Part shown: positions 47,276-56,750 of the stretch, one piece after another
Layout: every line of letters begins with the position of its first letter
Position numbering within the stretch: the first letter of the stretch is position 1
From: Sediminibacterium sp. C3
Lineage (GTDB): Bacteria > Bacteroidota > Bacteroidia > Chitinophagales > Chitinophagaceae
Assembly: GCF_000508085.1 (NCBI RefSeq)
Contig: NZ_KI669560.1
Coordinates: 836,219 to 900,218, forward strand
Reading direction: 5' to 3'
Length of the DNA: 64,000 nt
Notes under the pieces: generated by a model
What the model saw: only the letters and a program-made list of their open reading frames with translations
Told to the model about the DNA's origin: nothing
The model's database searches: none
Translations under genes and position numbers: made by a program

Positions 47276-47734
47276 ATGTTACCTGCTTTCAATTTAATTG
47301 AGTCTTCTGTACGCGATGTGCAGTTTGGAAAAAATGTAACCATCGTTGGACCTGTCAATATTTACGGCTGTTTTATTGGCCATGATACCCGTGTTGGTCC
47401 TTTTACTGAAATTCAATCCAATGTTACCATAGGAGAGAGATGTAAAATTCAGTCACATAGTTTTATCTGTAGTCTGGTTAACATTGGCAATGATTGTTTC
47501 ATTGGGCATGGTGTAATGTTTATCAATGACCTTTTTTCTGAGGGCAGACCAGCAGGAGATGCATCTAAATGGCAGGCCACATTAATCGGCAATCATGTTT
47601 CTATTGGCAGTAATGCCACAATCCTGCCTGTCAATATTTGTGACAATGTAGTGATTGGTGCAGGGGCTGTGGTCACGAAAGATATTACCGAGCCTGGTTT
47701 TTATGCAGGTAATCCGGCAAAGAAAATCCGATAA
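47276..47734 (+). CDS. Left-handed beta-helix acetyltransferase (WlbB/WbpD-like)
   Basis: A 152-residue protein made almost entirely of hexapeptide repeats, for example VTIVGPVNIYGCFIGHDTRVGPF, and VVIGAGAVVTKDITEPGFYAGNPAKKIR at the end. The family forms trimers that acetylate amino sugars using acetyl-CoA. It directly follows the Gfo/Idh oxidoreductase, the same order as wlbA and wlbB, so it probably N-acetylates a UDP-amino sugar at position 3. Confidence 0.82.
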   Translation: MLPAFNLIESSVRDVQFGKNVTIVGPVNIYGCFIGHDTRVGPFTEIQSNVTIGERCKIQSHSFICSLVNIGNDCFIGHGVMFINDLFSEGRPAGDASKWQATLIGNHVSIGSNATILPVNICDNVVIGAGAVVTKDITEPGFYAGNPAKKIR

Positions 47735-47782
47735 GCTATTGGAGCCACATTTAATTTAACCAAATCGTTTATTGCTAAAACA

Positions 47783-48934
47783 TCAGACTTTGATGTAGAT
47801 TTTTTTCTTGTCCAGTACATATACAATCAACCAGTAAAAAGCAATCATGCACAATGCGTATACCAGCGATCCCACTCTCGGGTCTTCCGCAATTGGCTTG
47901 CAGAGTGTATTGTAGAACCAGGATAAAAAGCTGGTATAATGCTTGGTACCATCAGCATCTGTTTCAGATACCCATCTTAGTAAGCCGGATAATCTGGGTA
48001 AGAATCCACTCAATACAAAAATGAACAAAGGGTTTTTACCAAATACATCAAAGAAGCGGCTCCATGCACCTTTGGCCCCTTTAAATTCAATGGCATAAAT
48101 CATGACACCAATGGTTAAAATAGCCAGTCCTGTTGTATACAAAGTGTAGCTGCTGGTCCAGATTTTTTTATTGATAGGAAATACCAAATCCCAGCAATAT
48201 CCGCTGAAAGTAAGTACCAGTCCTGCAACAAAAAGACTGCTTAACATATCGGTATTCTTTCCTTTCAGCTGGATGTATTGTCCAACAAGGAATCCAAAAA
48301 TTACTTGCACAATGGCGGCAGGTGTACTCATGAATCCTTCCGGATCAAAAGGAACGCCTTCTCCTTTGTAAATATGGGTAACGCCTAAAATATCAATATC
48401 AATGGCAGTTCCAAACCAACCCTGTAAACTATACGGATCTCCATCTGCACCTAACGCGTAACAAACAAACCAGTAAAGCAATAGTATTGCCATGCCAATC
48501 ACATAAGCACCCCTGGTTTTTCCATAAAACACAATCACAGAAGCAAAGAAATAACAAAGCGCAATTCTTTGTAAAACGCCTAATATCCTTACGTTCTCCC
48601 ACTGTTTAAACACCAGCTCTTCTCCGTCCCATTTTACAAAAGGGCTCCAGTGCAGCAAAACCCCAATACCAAAAATAAGCAGGGTTCTTTTGATTACTTT
48701 TTTCCAGAATTCTGCAGGACCTGCCGCTTCAAAGCGTGGCATCACAAAAGCCATGGCATTTCCTACTGCGAATAAAAAGAAAGGGAAAACCAAATCGGTG
48801 GGAGTTACCCCATGCCAGGGGGCATGTTGCAGGGGACCAAAAATATGACTCCAGCTTCCCGGGTTATTAACCAAAATCATTAAAGCTACCGTTGCGCCTC
48901 TGAAAACATCCAGAGAATAGTATCTGTTTCCCAT
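47783..48934 (-). CDS. Multi-pass membrane acyltransferase, HGSNAT/DUF5009-like
   Basis: A 383-residue protein with about ten to eleven membrane helices. The N-terminal YYSLDVFRGATVALMILVNNPGSW and HAPWHGVTPTDLVFPFFLFAVGNAMAF are the signature of the heparan-alpha-glucosaminide N-acetyltransferase-like family (DUF1624/DUF5009); the HG pair is the putative catalytic His. It may transfer acetyl groups across the inner membrane to a cell-wall or polysaccharide amino sugar. It is convergent with the sugar-activation genes, in line with an envelope role. Confidence 0.82.
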   Translation of the reverse strand: MGNRYYSLDVFRGATVALMILVNNPGSWSHIFGPLQHAPWHGVTPTDLVFPFFLFAVGNAMAFVMPRFEAAGPAEFWKKVIKRTLLIFGIGVLLHWSPFVKWDGEELVFKQWENVRILGVLQRIALCYFFASVIVFYGKTRGAYVIGMAILLLYWFVCYALGADGDPYSLQGWFGTAIDIDILGVTHIYKGEGVPFDPEGFMSTPAAIVQVIFGFLVGQYIQLKGKNTDMLSSLFVAGLVLTFSGYCWDLVFPINKKIWTSSYTLYTTGLAILTIGVMIYAIEFKGAKGAWSRFFDVFGKNPLFIFVLSGFLPRLSGLLRWVSETDADGTKHYTSFLSWFYNTLCKPIAEDPRVGSLVYALCMIAFYWLIVYVLDKKKIYIKV

Positions 48935-49032
48935 ATTTGTATAAGTGTAAAAGCTAAGTTATACTAATTGGATATTGCTGCCAATTTATGCTATATGCAT
49001 TTTAGGTTGCATATTTGCATGAATCTAGGAAC

Positions 49033-50148
49033 ATGAAAAAAGCATTAATCACGGGCATCACCGGCCAGGACGGTGCATATTTGGCAGAATTGCTGCTGAA
49101 GAAGGGCTATGAAGTGCATGGAATCAAGCGCAGAAGTTCGCTGTTTAATACGCAAAGAATTGACCATTTTTACGAAGATCCGCATATCCCGGACCGCCAT
49201 ATGGTGCTGCATTACGGCGATTTAACCGATAGCACAAACCTGATTCGTATTATTCAGGAAGTGCAGCCCGATGAAATTTATAACCTCGCTGCCATGAGCC
49301 ATGTGCATGTGAGTTTTGAAACTCCGGAATATACCGCCAATGCAGACGGGGTGGGAGCATTGCGAATTCTGGAAGCGATTCGTTTGCTGGGCTTGACAAA
49401 AAAGACAAAATTTTATCAGGCATCTACTTCTGAATTATATGGGTTGGTACAGGCTGTTCCGCAAAGTGAAACAACGCCTTTTTACCCCAGAAGCCCTTAT
49501 GCGGTAGCCAAGCTATATGCTTACTGGATAACAGTAAATTACCGGGAAGCCTATGGCATGTATGCCTGCAACGGAATCCTGTTTAACCATGAAAGTCCTT
49601 TAAGAGGAGAAACATTTGTTACCCGTAAAATTACCCGTGCAGTGGCCCGTATTTCCATGGGATTACAAGATGTTCTCTATCTGGGTAACCTCGACGCACA
49701 AAGAGACTGGGGACATGCCAAGGATTATGTAGAAGGTATGTGGCTGATGTTGCAGCAGGAGCAGGCAGAAGATTTTGTACTGGCAACAGGAGTTACTACC
49801 TATATCCGTGATTTTGTGCGAATGGCTTTTGCAGAAGTTGGCGTAACCCTTGCTTTTACCGGTGAGGGAGTTAATGAAGTGGGTACCATTGCAGCTATTG
49901 AAAATGCGCAGCACTCACCAATGAAAGTAGGTCAGGTGGTGGTAAAAGTAGATCCGCGCTATTACAGACCAACCGAAGTAGACTTATTAATTGGAGATGC
50001 ATCCAAGGCAAAGAAAAAATTAAACTGGTCACCAAAATATACTTTGGCCGAAATGGTAAAAGAAATGGTGGCAGCCGACATTGTATTGTTTAAAAAAGAA
50101 CAGTTGTTGAAAGACAATGGATTTGCAACCGAGAAAGAACATGAATAA
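49033..50148 (+). CDS. gmd: GDP-mannose 4,6-dehydratase
   Basis: A 371-residue short-chain dehydrogenase: [33 protein letters not shown] at the NADP-binding N-terminus, [10 protein letters not shown] with catalytic Ser/Thr and Glu, [15 protein letters not shown] with the YxxxK pair, and [16 protein letters not shown] for substrate binding. It makes GDP-4-keto-6-deoxymannose. The frame opens at 49015, but the ATG at 49033 gives the usual N-terminus. It overlaps fcl by 8 bp. Confidence 0.95.
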   Translation: MKKALITGITGQDGAYLAELLLKKGYEVHGIKRRSSLFNTQRIDHFYEDPHIPDRHMVLHYGDLTDSTNLIRIIQEVQPDEIYNLAAMSHVHVSFETPEYTANADGVGALRILEAIRLLGLTKKTKFYQASTSELYGLVQAVPQSETTPFYPRSPYAVAKLYAYWITVNYREAYGMYACNGILFNHESPLRGETFVTRKITRAVARISMGLQDVLYLGNLDAQRDWGHAKDYVEGMWLMLQQEQAEDFVLATGVTTYIRDFVRMAFAEVGVTLAFTGEGVNEVGTIAAIENAQHSPMKVGQVVVKVDPRYYRPTEVDLLIGDASKAKKKLNWSPKYTLAEMVKEMVAADIVLFKKEQLLKDNGFATEKEHE

Positions 50149-51085
50149 GCAAGCAAAAATATATGTAGCAGGGCACAGAGGAATGGTGGGCAGTGCCATT
50201 GTAAGAAAACTGGAAGCCATGGGTTACACTTCCATTGTAACACGTACTTCACAGGAACTGGACCTTCGCAATCAGCAGGCTGTTGCTGATTTTTTTGCAA
50301 CAGAAAAACCAGACTATGTTTTTCTTGCAGCAGCTAAAGTGGGCGGTATTGTTGCCAACAATACCTATCGTGCTGAATTTATTTATGACAACCTGATGAT
50401 GGAGAGTAATATTATTCATCAGAGCTATGTAAACGGCGTAAAGAAATTATTGTTTTTAGGTTCTTCCTGTATCTATCCTAAAATGGCGCCACAGCCATTG
50501 AAAGAAGAATATTTGCTGAGTGGCTATCTGGAAGAAACCAATCAGCCCTATGCCATTGCAAAGATTGCGGGCATTGAATTATGTGATAGTTACCGGGCCC
50601 AGTATGGTTGTAATTTTATTTCTGCCATGCCTACGAATTTGTACGGTCCTAATGACAATTACGATCTGGAGAAAAGCCATGTATTGCCTGCCATGTTACG
50701 TAAGTTCATTACTGCAAAAGTGAATAATGAGCCCACTGTAACCATCTGGGGCTCCGGAACACCCAGAAGGGAGTTTCTGCATGTGGATGATCTGGCAGAA
50801 GCCTGTCTGTATCTGATGGAGAATTACAATGAAAAGGGACTGGTGAATATTGGAACCGGAGTGGATGTGACTATTCTTGAGTTGGCACAGATGGTAAAGG
50901 AAATTACTGGCTATGCCGGAGAAATTGTTCTGGACGCATCCAAACCCGATGGTACTCCCAGAAAATTAATGGATGTAAGCAAAATCAACAGTTTTGGCTG
51001 GAAAGCCAGGATAGACCTGTATCAGGGCATATCCATGGTGTATGAATTGGTAAAAAATGCCCCCTGGAATAAATCCGGCAAATAA
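50141..51085 (+). CDS. fcl: GDP-L-fucose synthase
   Basis: A 314-residue epimerase/reductase: [22 protein letters not shown] (Rossmann), [25 protein letters not shown] and [12 protein letters not shown] with the YxxxK pair. It converts the product of gmd to GDP-L-fucose for surface glycans. The ATG at 50141 overlaps the gmd stop. An upstream in-frame start (50117) would overlap gmd more and is less likely. Confidence 0.95.
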   Translation: MNKQAKIYVAGHRGMVGSAIVRKLEAMGYTSIVTRTSQELDLRNQQAVADFFATEKPDYVFLAAAKVGGIVANNTYRAEFIYDNLMMESNIIHQSYVNGVKKLLFLGSSCIYPKMAPQPLKEEYLLSGYLEETNQPYAIAKIAGIELCDSYRAQYGCNFISAMPTNLYGPNDNYDLEKSHVLPAMLRKFITAKVNNEPTVTIWGSGTPRREFLHVDDLAEACLYLMENYNEKGLVNIGTGVDVTILELAQMVKEITGYAGEIVLDASKPDGTPRKLMDVSKINSFGWKARIDLYQGISMVYELVKNAPWNKSGK

Positions 51086-51133
51086 GTAAGTAAGCATACA
51101 AAGCAGTAACTTTATATTCATATAAATTCATTT

Positions 51134-52189
51134 ATGTCTAAGAGAATCATCATTACCGGGGGCGCCGGTTTTATAGGCTCGCATGTTGTAAGATTATTCG
51201 TTAATAAATATCCTGACTATACCATCATCAATCTGGATGCCTTAACCTATGCAGGCAATCTGGAAAATCTTCGTGATATTGAAAACAAACCCAATTATCG
51301 CTTTGCCAAAGTGAATATTCTGGATGTGAAAGCGGTGGAAGATTTGTTTGACCAATACCAGGTTACCGATGTAATCCATTTGGCAGCAGAGTCGCATGTA
51401 GACAGATCCATTGTTTCTCCTTTAGACTTTGTTTACACGAATGTAATTGGTACGGTGAATCTGTTGAATACTGCAAAACAGAAATGGGCAGCGGATTTAA
51501 GCAATCATCGTTTTTATCATGTATCAACAGATGAGGTTTACGGAAGTCTGGGAACAGAAGGTTTGTTTACGGAAGAAACAGCCTACGATCCCCGCTCCCC
51601 TTATTCTGCCAGTAAAGCTTCTTCAGATCATTTCGTAAGGGCTTATCATGAAACCTATCATTTACCGGTTGTCATAACCAACTGTTCCAATAACTATGGG
51701 CCTTTTCATTTTCCGGAGAAACTGATCCCCCTGTTCATCAATAATATTTTACAGGGAAAACCATTGCCTGTGTACGGAGATGGCTTGTATACCCGAGACT
51801 GGTTGTACGTAAAAGACCATGCATTGGCTATTGACCTGGTATTCCACAAAGGATTAAATGGTGAAACCTATAATATTGGCGGATTCAATGAGTGGAAAAA
51901 TATTGATCTGGTAAAATTATTATGCCAGCAAATGGATGAAAAGTTGGGAAAGCCTGCAGGTACCAGCGAGCAATTGATTACTTATATCAAGGATCGTCCC
52001 GGACACGACAGACGCTATGCCATTGATGCAACTAAAATCAACCGGGAACTTGGCTGGAAGCCAACTGTAACATTTCAGGAGGGATTGAGTGAAACCATTG
52101 ACTGGTTCCTGGCTAATACCGAATGGCTGAATAACGTAACCAGCGGTAATTACCAGCATTATTACGAATCTATGTATAGCAACAAATAA
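51134..52189 (+). CDS. rfbB: dTDP-glucose 4,6-dehydratase
   Basis: A 351-residue RmlB: IITGGAGFIGSHVVRLFVNKYP (NAD binding), VIHLAAESHVDRSI, STDEVYGSLG (catalytic Thr, Asp, Glu) and YSASKASSDHFVRAY (YxxxK). It produces dTDP-4-keto-6-deoxyglucose, the precursor of dTDP-rhamnose and other deoxysugars. It starts a three-gene rmlB-rmlC-rmlA run with spacings of 2 and 18 bp. Confidence 0.96.
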   Translation: MSKRIIITGGAGFIGSHVVRLFVNKYPDYTIINLDALTYAGNLENLRDIENKPNYRFAKVNILDVKAVEDLFDQYQVTDVIHLAAESHVDRSIVSPLDFVYTNVIGTVNLLNTAKQKWAADLSNHRFYHVSTDEVYGSLGTEGLFTEETAYDPRSPYSASKASSDHFVRAYHETYHLPVVITNCSNNYGPFHFPEKLIPLFINNILQGKPLPVYGDGLYTRDWLYVKDHALAIDLVFHKGLNGETYNIGGFNEWKNIDLVKLLCQQMDEKLGKPAGTSEQLITYIKDRPGHDRRYAIDATKINRELGWKPTVTFQEGLSETIDWFLANTEWLNNVTSGNYQHYYESMYSNK

Positions 52190-52191
52190 CC

Positions 52192-52749
52192 ATGCAGATA
52201 GAGTATACCCCCATTGAAGGCTGTTTCATTATTCACGACACATTTTTTGGTGATAGTCGTGGTTATTTTTTTGAGAGTTTTAACCGAAATACTTTTTTAG
52301 AGAAAACGGGTGTTGCAGTCGATTTTGTGCAGGACAATCAATCTCAGTCTGGTAAAGGTGTTTTGAGAGGTTTGCATTTTCAGCATGGAGAGTTTGCACA
52401 GGCAAAACTGGTTCGTGTATTAAATGGAACCGTACTGGATGTTGCGGTTGATTTAAGAAAGGATTCAAAAACCTTTGGTCAGCACGTAGCAGTAGAATTG
52501 AGTGGAGAGAGCCGCACACAGTTTTTTGTACCACGAGGTTTTGCGCATGGTTTTGTTGTATTGAGTGAGCAGGCAACATTTTTTTATAAGTGCGATAACT
52601 ATTATTACAAAGCAGCGGAAGGTGGCATCGCTTTCAATGATCCTGATTTAGGCATTGACTGGAAATTGCCCGCTGATCAATTATTGCTTTCGGATAAAGA
52701 CAAGGAATTGCCTTTTCTGAAAGACTGCATCAATACTTTGCAATTTTAA
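52192..52749 (+). CDS. rfbC: dTDP-4-dehydrorhamnose 3,5-epimerase
   Basis: A 185-residue cupin epimerase: FFGDSRGYFFESFNRNTF, VQDNQSQSGKGVLRGLHFQ (catalytic His in RGLHFQ), VLDVAVDLRKDSKTFG and FFVPRGFAHGFVVLSEQATFFYKCD. Full length. It begins 2 bp after rfbB and acts on that enzyme's product. Confidence 0.96.
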   Translation: MQIEYTPIEGCFIIHDTFFGDSRGYFFESFNRNTFLEKTGVAVDFVQDNQSQSGKGVLRGLHFQHGEFAQAKLVRVLNGTVLDVAVDLRKDSKTFGQHVAVELSGESRTQFFVPRGFAHGFVVLSEQATFFYKCDNYYYKAAEGGIAFNDPDLGIDWKLPADQLLLSDKDKELPFLKDCINTLQF

Positions 52750-52767
52750 AATCTTTATACCCAGCAT

Positions 52768-53631
52768 ATGAAAGGAATCATTTTAGCAGGAGGATCAGGA
52801 ACGCGGTTGTATCCGATTACCAAAGGAATCAGTAAACAGCTGATGCCCGTGTATGATAAGCCCATGATTTACTATCCGCTGTCGGTGTTGATGCTGGCGG
52901 GTATTAAGGAGATTCTGTTCATCACCACTCCGCAGGATGCTGATCAGTTTAAAAGATTGCTCGGTGATGGTGCTGAAATAGGATGTTCCTTTTCTTATGC
53001 AGTGCAGCACGAGCCCAATGGATTGGCGCAGGCATTTGTGATTGGAGAACAATTCATTGGCAAGGATAAAGTTTGTTTGATTCTGGGTGATAATATTTTT
53101 TATGGTGCTGGCTTCAGTAAGCTGGTGCAAAGCTTCAACGATGTAAACGGAGCTGCGGTATTTGCTTATGAAGTAAATGATCCTGAGCGTTACGGCGTGG
53201 TTGAATTTGATGCCGACAAAAAAGCCATTTCCATTGAAGAGAAACCCAAACAGCCCAAGTCGAATTATGCAGTTCCCGGATTGTATTTTTACGACAATTC
53301 CGTAGTAGAAATTGCTAAAAATATCAAGCCCTCCCCAAGAGGCGAATACGAAATAACCGATGTAAACCGGGTTTACCTGGAAGCGGGAAAATTACAGGTA
53401 GGTATCATGAACAGAGGTACTGCCTGGTTGGATACCGGTACTTTTGATTCCTTTGCCGACGCCTGTGAGTTTGTAAGGGTCATTGAAAAGCGCCAGAGTC
53501 AGAAAATTGGTTGTATTGAGGAAGTGGCTTACCGCATGGGCTTTATTGATCGCGCACAACTGATGGTTTTAGCTGAAAAATATGCTAAAAGTGGCTATGG
53601 CGAATACCTGAAGCGTTTAAAGGTTTTGTAG
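52768..53631 (+). CDS. rfbA: Glucose-1-phosphate thymidylyltransferase
   Basis: A 287-residue Rml[37 protein letters not shown] is the nucleotide-binding signature, and [10 protein letters not shown] holds the catalytic metal Asp. Long-form RmlA with complete C-terminus. It makes dTDP-glucose for RmlB and RmlC encoded upstream. The fourth enzyme, RmlD, is not in this window. Confidence 0.96.
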   Translation: MKGIILAGGSGTRLYPITKGISKQLMPVYDKPMIYYPLSVLMLAGIKEILFITTPQDADQFKRLLGDGAEIGCSFSYAVQHEPNGLAQAFVIGEQFIGKDKVCLILGDNIFYGAGFSKLVQSFNDVNGAAVFAYEVNDPERYGVVEFDADKKAISIEEKPKQPKSNYAVPGLYFYDNSVVEIAKNIKPSPRGEYEITDVNRVYLEAGKLQVGIMNRGTAWLDTGTFDSFADACEFVRVIEKRQSQKIGCIEEVAYRMGFIDRAQLMVLAEKYAKSGYGEYLKRLKVL

Positions 53632-53671
53632 ATTTTTTAAACAAAATCGGCAACATTGCGTTACTAATGCT

Positions 53672-54550
53672 ATGAATGCCTTTACAATCAAAGATCTAGA
53701 GAACCTGTCGGGTATTAAAGCGCATACCATCCGTATCTGGGAACAGTGGTATTCGTTCCTTAACCCACAGCGGACAGAAACCAATATTCGCTACTATTCC
53801 GGCGACGAACTCAAAACAGTTCTGAACATTGCCTTACTGAATAAGTATGGCTTCAAAATTTCGCATATTGACCGCATGAGTGCGGAAGAAATGCGCGAAA
53901 AAACCCTCAGTTTAAATCAGGCTCAGGCACAGCAGGAAAGAATTGTGAATGAATTAATCAGCTGCATGATCGACATGAAGCTGGATGAGTTTGAAGTGCT
54001 GGTGGATGGTTATATTAAAACCAAGGGGATTGAAAAAACCATTCCACAGATTATTTTTCCTTTCCTTGAGCGCATAGGCATATTATGGCTTACCAACCAT
54101 ATTAATCCTGCACAGGAGCACCTGGTAACCAATATCATTCGTCAGAAACTGATTATGGGTATTGAAACCTGTCAGACTCCGCTTACCCAAAGAAAAACAG
54201 TATTGCTGTTTTTACCTGAAGGGGAACATCATGAACTGGGTATCTTATTTACCTATTATTTGTTTAAGAGCAGGGGTGTTAAAGTGATTTACCTGGGTGC
54301 CAATGTACCACTGAAAGATGTAGAATATGTGGCAACACTGAAGAAACCCGATTTTCTTTATTCTCATCTTACTTCCGTAGCGCATAATTTCAATTTTGAG
54401 AAATTTCTTGTGAATGTTCAGAACAGAATCCCGGAATTCTCCGTGATTGTTTCCGGTGCTTTAACACAGACCTACAAGAAACGTGTGCCAACCAATGTTA
54501 CTTTTAAGAAGTCTTTGGCTGAAGTAACCGAATATATCGGCACTTTATAA
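53672..54550 (+). CDS. MerR family regulator with B12-binding domain (CarH/LitR-type photoreceptor)
   Basis: A 292-residue regulator. Residues 3-70 are the MerR winged helix (FTIKDLENLSGIKAHTIRIWEQWY). A helical bundle (about 85-165) carries Wx9EH exactly (Trp139, Glu149, His150), the CarH signature that caps the upper face of adenosylcobalamin. The C-terminal Rossmann-like domain has ExHxxG (Glu185, His187, Gly190), the lower-ligand motif of B12 domains. Such proteins repress carotenoid genes in the dark and release DNA when light breaks the Co-C bond. Here it stands directly before an ECF sigma gene and the crt cluster, so light control of pigment is the natural inference. Confidence 0.87.
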   Translation: MNAFTIKDLENLSGIKAHTIRIWEQWYSFLNPQRTETNIRYYSGDELKTVLNIALLNKYGFKISHIDRMSAEEMREKTLSLNQAQAQQERIVNELISCMIDMKLDEFEVLVDGYIKTKGIEKTIPQIIFPFLERIGILWLTNHINPAQEHLVTNIIRQKLIMGIETCQTPLTQRKTVLLFLPEGEHHELGILFTYYLFKSRGVKVIYLGANVPLKDVEYVATLKKPDFLYSHLTSVAHNFNFEKFLVNVQNRIPEFSVIVSGALTQTYKKRVPTNVTFKKSLAEVTEYIGTL

Positions 54551-54583
54551 TAAAAATTTCTACTGTATACGATTTAAATATAA

Positions 54584-54714
54584 TGTTTAAACAACAATTA
54601 ATCAGCCCGCTATATGCGGGCTGGTTTGTTTAACAAATATTTTAAAAAAATTAAACAAAATATATGGCATTTGCGAAATTATATGTTTAGCTTTATGCTC
54701 TAATTAATTAAACA
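54584..54714. promoter_or_regulatory. Cluster of TGTTTAA-type sites between the MerR gene and the sigma-factor gene
   Basis: Five related A/T-rich sites lie within 131 bp: TGTTTAAACA (54584-54593, palindrome), TTTGTTTAACAAA (54625-54637, palindrome with one-base centre), TTAAACA (54651-54657), TGTTTAG (54684-54690, one mismatch) and TTAAACA (54708-54714). They occupy the only gap in the crt region and could be operator sites for the MerR regulator. A/T richness makes chance occurrence possible. Confidence 0.4.
54604..54628 (+). terminator. Hairpin terminator after the MerR gene
   Basis: AGCCCGC (54604-54610) pairs with GCGGGCT (54616-54622) around TATAT, followed by a short T-rich tail (GGTTTGTTT). 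It lies 54 bp after the regulator stop and would separate it from the sigma/crt operon. The T-tract is weak. Confidence 0.65.
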
Positions 54715-54721
54715 ATACGCC

Positions 54722-55222
54722 ATGTCTACGCTAGATTTTAATCAAATGTTGGTCAACAATGCGGATTTTTTGAAACCTTTCGCAGTTACTTTAACGCGCG
54801 ATCAGGAAGCGGCAAAAGACTTGTATCAGGAAACTTTATTCCGGGCATTGGCTAACAAAGACAAGTACAATGTAGGTACGAATATTAAAGCGTGGTTATA
54901 CACCATCATGCGTAATATTTTTATCAATAATTACAGAAGAAAGTCTAAGCAGTCTACCATTTTTGATAATACTCCCAATGAATTCTTACTCGATTTCAAT
55001 CAGGGTGCAGTGGCTAATGAAGCTATTGCTAATATTAATATGAAAGAAGTGAAGCAGGCAATTCACAATCTTCCTGAGATTTTCAAAAATCCATTTTTGT
55101 TATATTTTGATGGTTACAAGTACCATGAAATTGCAGAAATGTTGGATGAGCCTTTGGGCACCATTAAAAGCAGAATTCACTTTGCCAGAAAACTGTTGAA
55201 ATCTCATATTCAGCGTTTCTAA
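54722..55222 (+). CDS. ECF RNA polymerase sigma factor
   Basis: A 166-residue sigma-70 family protein of the ECF type. Region 2 is RDQEAAKDLYQETLFRALANKDKYNVGTNIKAWLYTIMRNIFINNYRRK. Region 4 is HNLPEIFKNPFLLYFDGYKYHEIAEMLDEPLGTIKSRIHFARKLLK. No anti-sigma gene is adjacent. Its place between a CarH/LitR-like regulator and crtI recalls the litR-litS pair of Streptomyces, in which the sigma factor drives light-induced carotenoid genes. It probably directs transcription of the crt operon that starts 25 bp downstream. Confidence 0.92.
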   Translation: MSTLDFNQMLVNNADFLKPFAVTLTRDQEAAKDLYQETLFRALANKDKYNVGTNIKAWLYTIMRNIFINNYRRKSKQSTIFDNTPNEFLLDFNQGAVANEAIANINMKEVKQAIHNLPEIFKNPFLLYFDGYKYHEIAEMLDEPLGTIKSRIHFARKLLKSHIQRF

Positions 55223-55247
55223 GAATTTTCATTAACTTACTATCAAT

Positions 55248-56750
55248 ATGAAAGAAGTAAAGCAAGCGATCGTAATCGGCAGCGGTTTCGCAGGAATGTC
55301 TGCGGCCTCATTTCTAGCCAGATCGGGCTGGAAAGTTATTGTATTGGAACAACATGAAATGCCTGGAGGAAGAGCCCGTAAATTTGAAGCGGCTGGCTTT
55401 ACGTTTGATATGGGTCCCAGCTGGTATTGGATGCCCGATGTGTTTGAGCGTTATTTTCAGCAATTTGGAAAACAAGTCAGCGACTATTATCAGTTAGAAA
55501 GATTAGATCCCTCATACCGGGTTTACTGGCCTGACGGTATCACTGATATTCCTGCTGATTATGAAGAATTGAAAGCCCTTTTTGAAAAACTCGAGCCAGG
55601 CGCTGGTGCGCAACTGGATCTGTTTATGAAAGAAGCGGCTTATAAATATGAAGTTGGGGTGAACAAACTGGTATTCAAACCAGGTCAGTCCTTATTGGAA
55701 TTTTTAGACCTCGATTTAATCAAAGGGGTATTTAAACTGGATGTATTCAATTCTATGAAAGCCCATGTGGGTAAGTATTTCAAGAATCCCAAGCTGGTAG
55801 AATTGATGGAGTTTCCTGTTTTATTCTTAGGTGCTTTGCCCGAACATACTCCTGCTTTATACAGCTTAATGAATTATGCAGATATCAAAGGAGGAACCTG
55901 GTATCCGCAAAAAGGAATGTATGAAATAGCCCAAGCCATGTATGACCTGGCAGTCTCCCTGGGAGTTGAATTTAGGTTTAACCATTCGGTTACTAATATT
56001 AATGTTAAGGATGGAATTGCCCAATCTGTATCCTGTGTGGTTAATACACCTGCAGGTAAAACCACTGTAGCACTTGATGCAGATGTGATAGTAGGTGGGG
56101 CCGATTATCATCATGTGGAAATGGCTTTATTGCCAAAGGAATATCAATCCTATACCGAAGCCTATTGGAATAAGCGGGTAATGGCTCCCAGTTGTTTACT
56201 TTACTATGTTGGACTAAATAAAAAACTGGAGGGTATTACGCACCATTCTCTGTATTTTGATACCGATTTTGGTTTGCACGGAAAGGAAATTTATACCACC
56301 AAAGAATGGCCAACCAACCCGTTGTTTTATTTGTGTGCGCCTTCAGTAACAGATAAAACGGTTGCGCCACAAGGTTGTGAAAATTTATTCTTCCTGATTC
56401 CTGTTGCCACTGGGTTAACAGGAGATACCGAAGAATTAAGAGAGAAGTATTTTCAGCAGATAGTTAAAAGGGTAGAAAAGCAGCTTGGCCAATCAATAGC
56501 CGATGCTATTATATATAAACGAACTTTTGCCCAAAGCAATTTCATTGAAGATTATCATGCTTTTAAAGGAAATGCTTATGGTTTGGCGAACACTTTACTA
56601 CAAACTGCTGTTTTAAAGCCGTCTTGCAGAAGTAAAAAAGTTAAAAACCTATTCTTTACAGGACAATTGACCGTTCCGGGACCGGGAGTACCTCCCAGTC
56701 TAATCAGCGGTGAAGTAGTAGCTAAAGAAATTACCAAATTATATGATTAA
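55248..56750 (+). CDS. crtI: Phytoene desaturase CrtI
   Basis: A 500-residue FAD-dependent desaturase: AIVIGSGFAGMSAASFLARSGWKVIVLEQHEMPGGRA is the dinucleotide-binding fold, GFTFDMGPSWYWMP follows, and the C-terminal FTGQLTVPGPGVPPSLISGEVVAKEI is the bacterial-type phytoene dehydrogenase signature. It turns phytoene into lycopene in the membrane. It overlaps crtB by 8 bp. A second, more divergent CrtI-family gene (58113) provides the later 3,4-desaturation. Confidence 0.93.
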   Translation: MKEVKQAIVIGSGFAGMSAASFLARSGWKVIVLEQHEMPGGRARKFEAAGFTFDMGPSWYWMPDVFERYFQQFGKQVSDYYQLERLDPSYRVYWPDGITDIPADYEELKALFEKLEPGAGAQLDLFMKEAAYKYEVGVNKLVFKPGQSLLEFLDLDLIKGVFKLDVFNSMKAHVGKYFKNPKLVELMEFPVLFLGALPEHTPALYSLMNYADIKGGTWYPQKGMYEIAQAMYDLAVSLGVEFRFNHSVTNINVKDGIAQSVSCVVNTPAGKTTVALDADVIVGGADYHHVEMALLPKEYQSYTEAYWNKRVMAPSCLLYYVGLNKKLEGITHHSLYFDTDFGLHGKEIYTTKEWPTNPLFYLCAPSVTDKTVAPQGCENLFFLIPVATGLTGDTEELREKYFQQIVKRVEKQLGQSIADAIIYKRTFAQSNFIEDYHAFKGNAYGLANTLLQTAVLKPSCRSKKVKNLFFTGQLTVPGPGVPPSLISGEVVAKEITKLYD

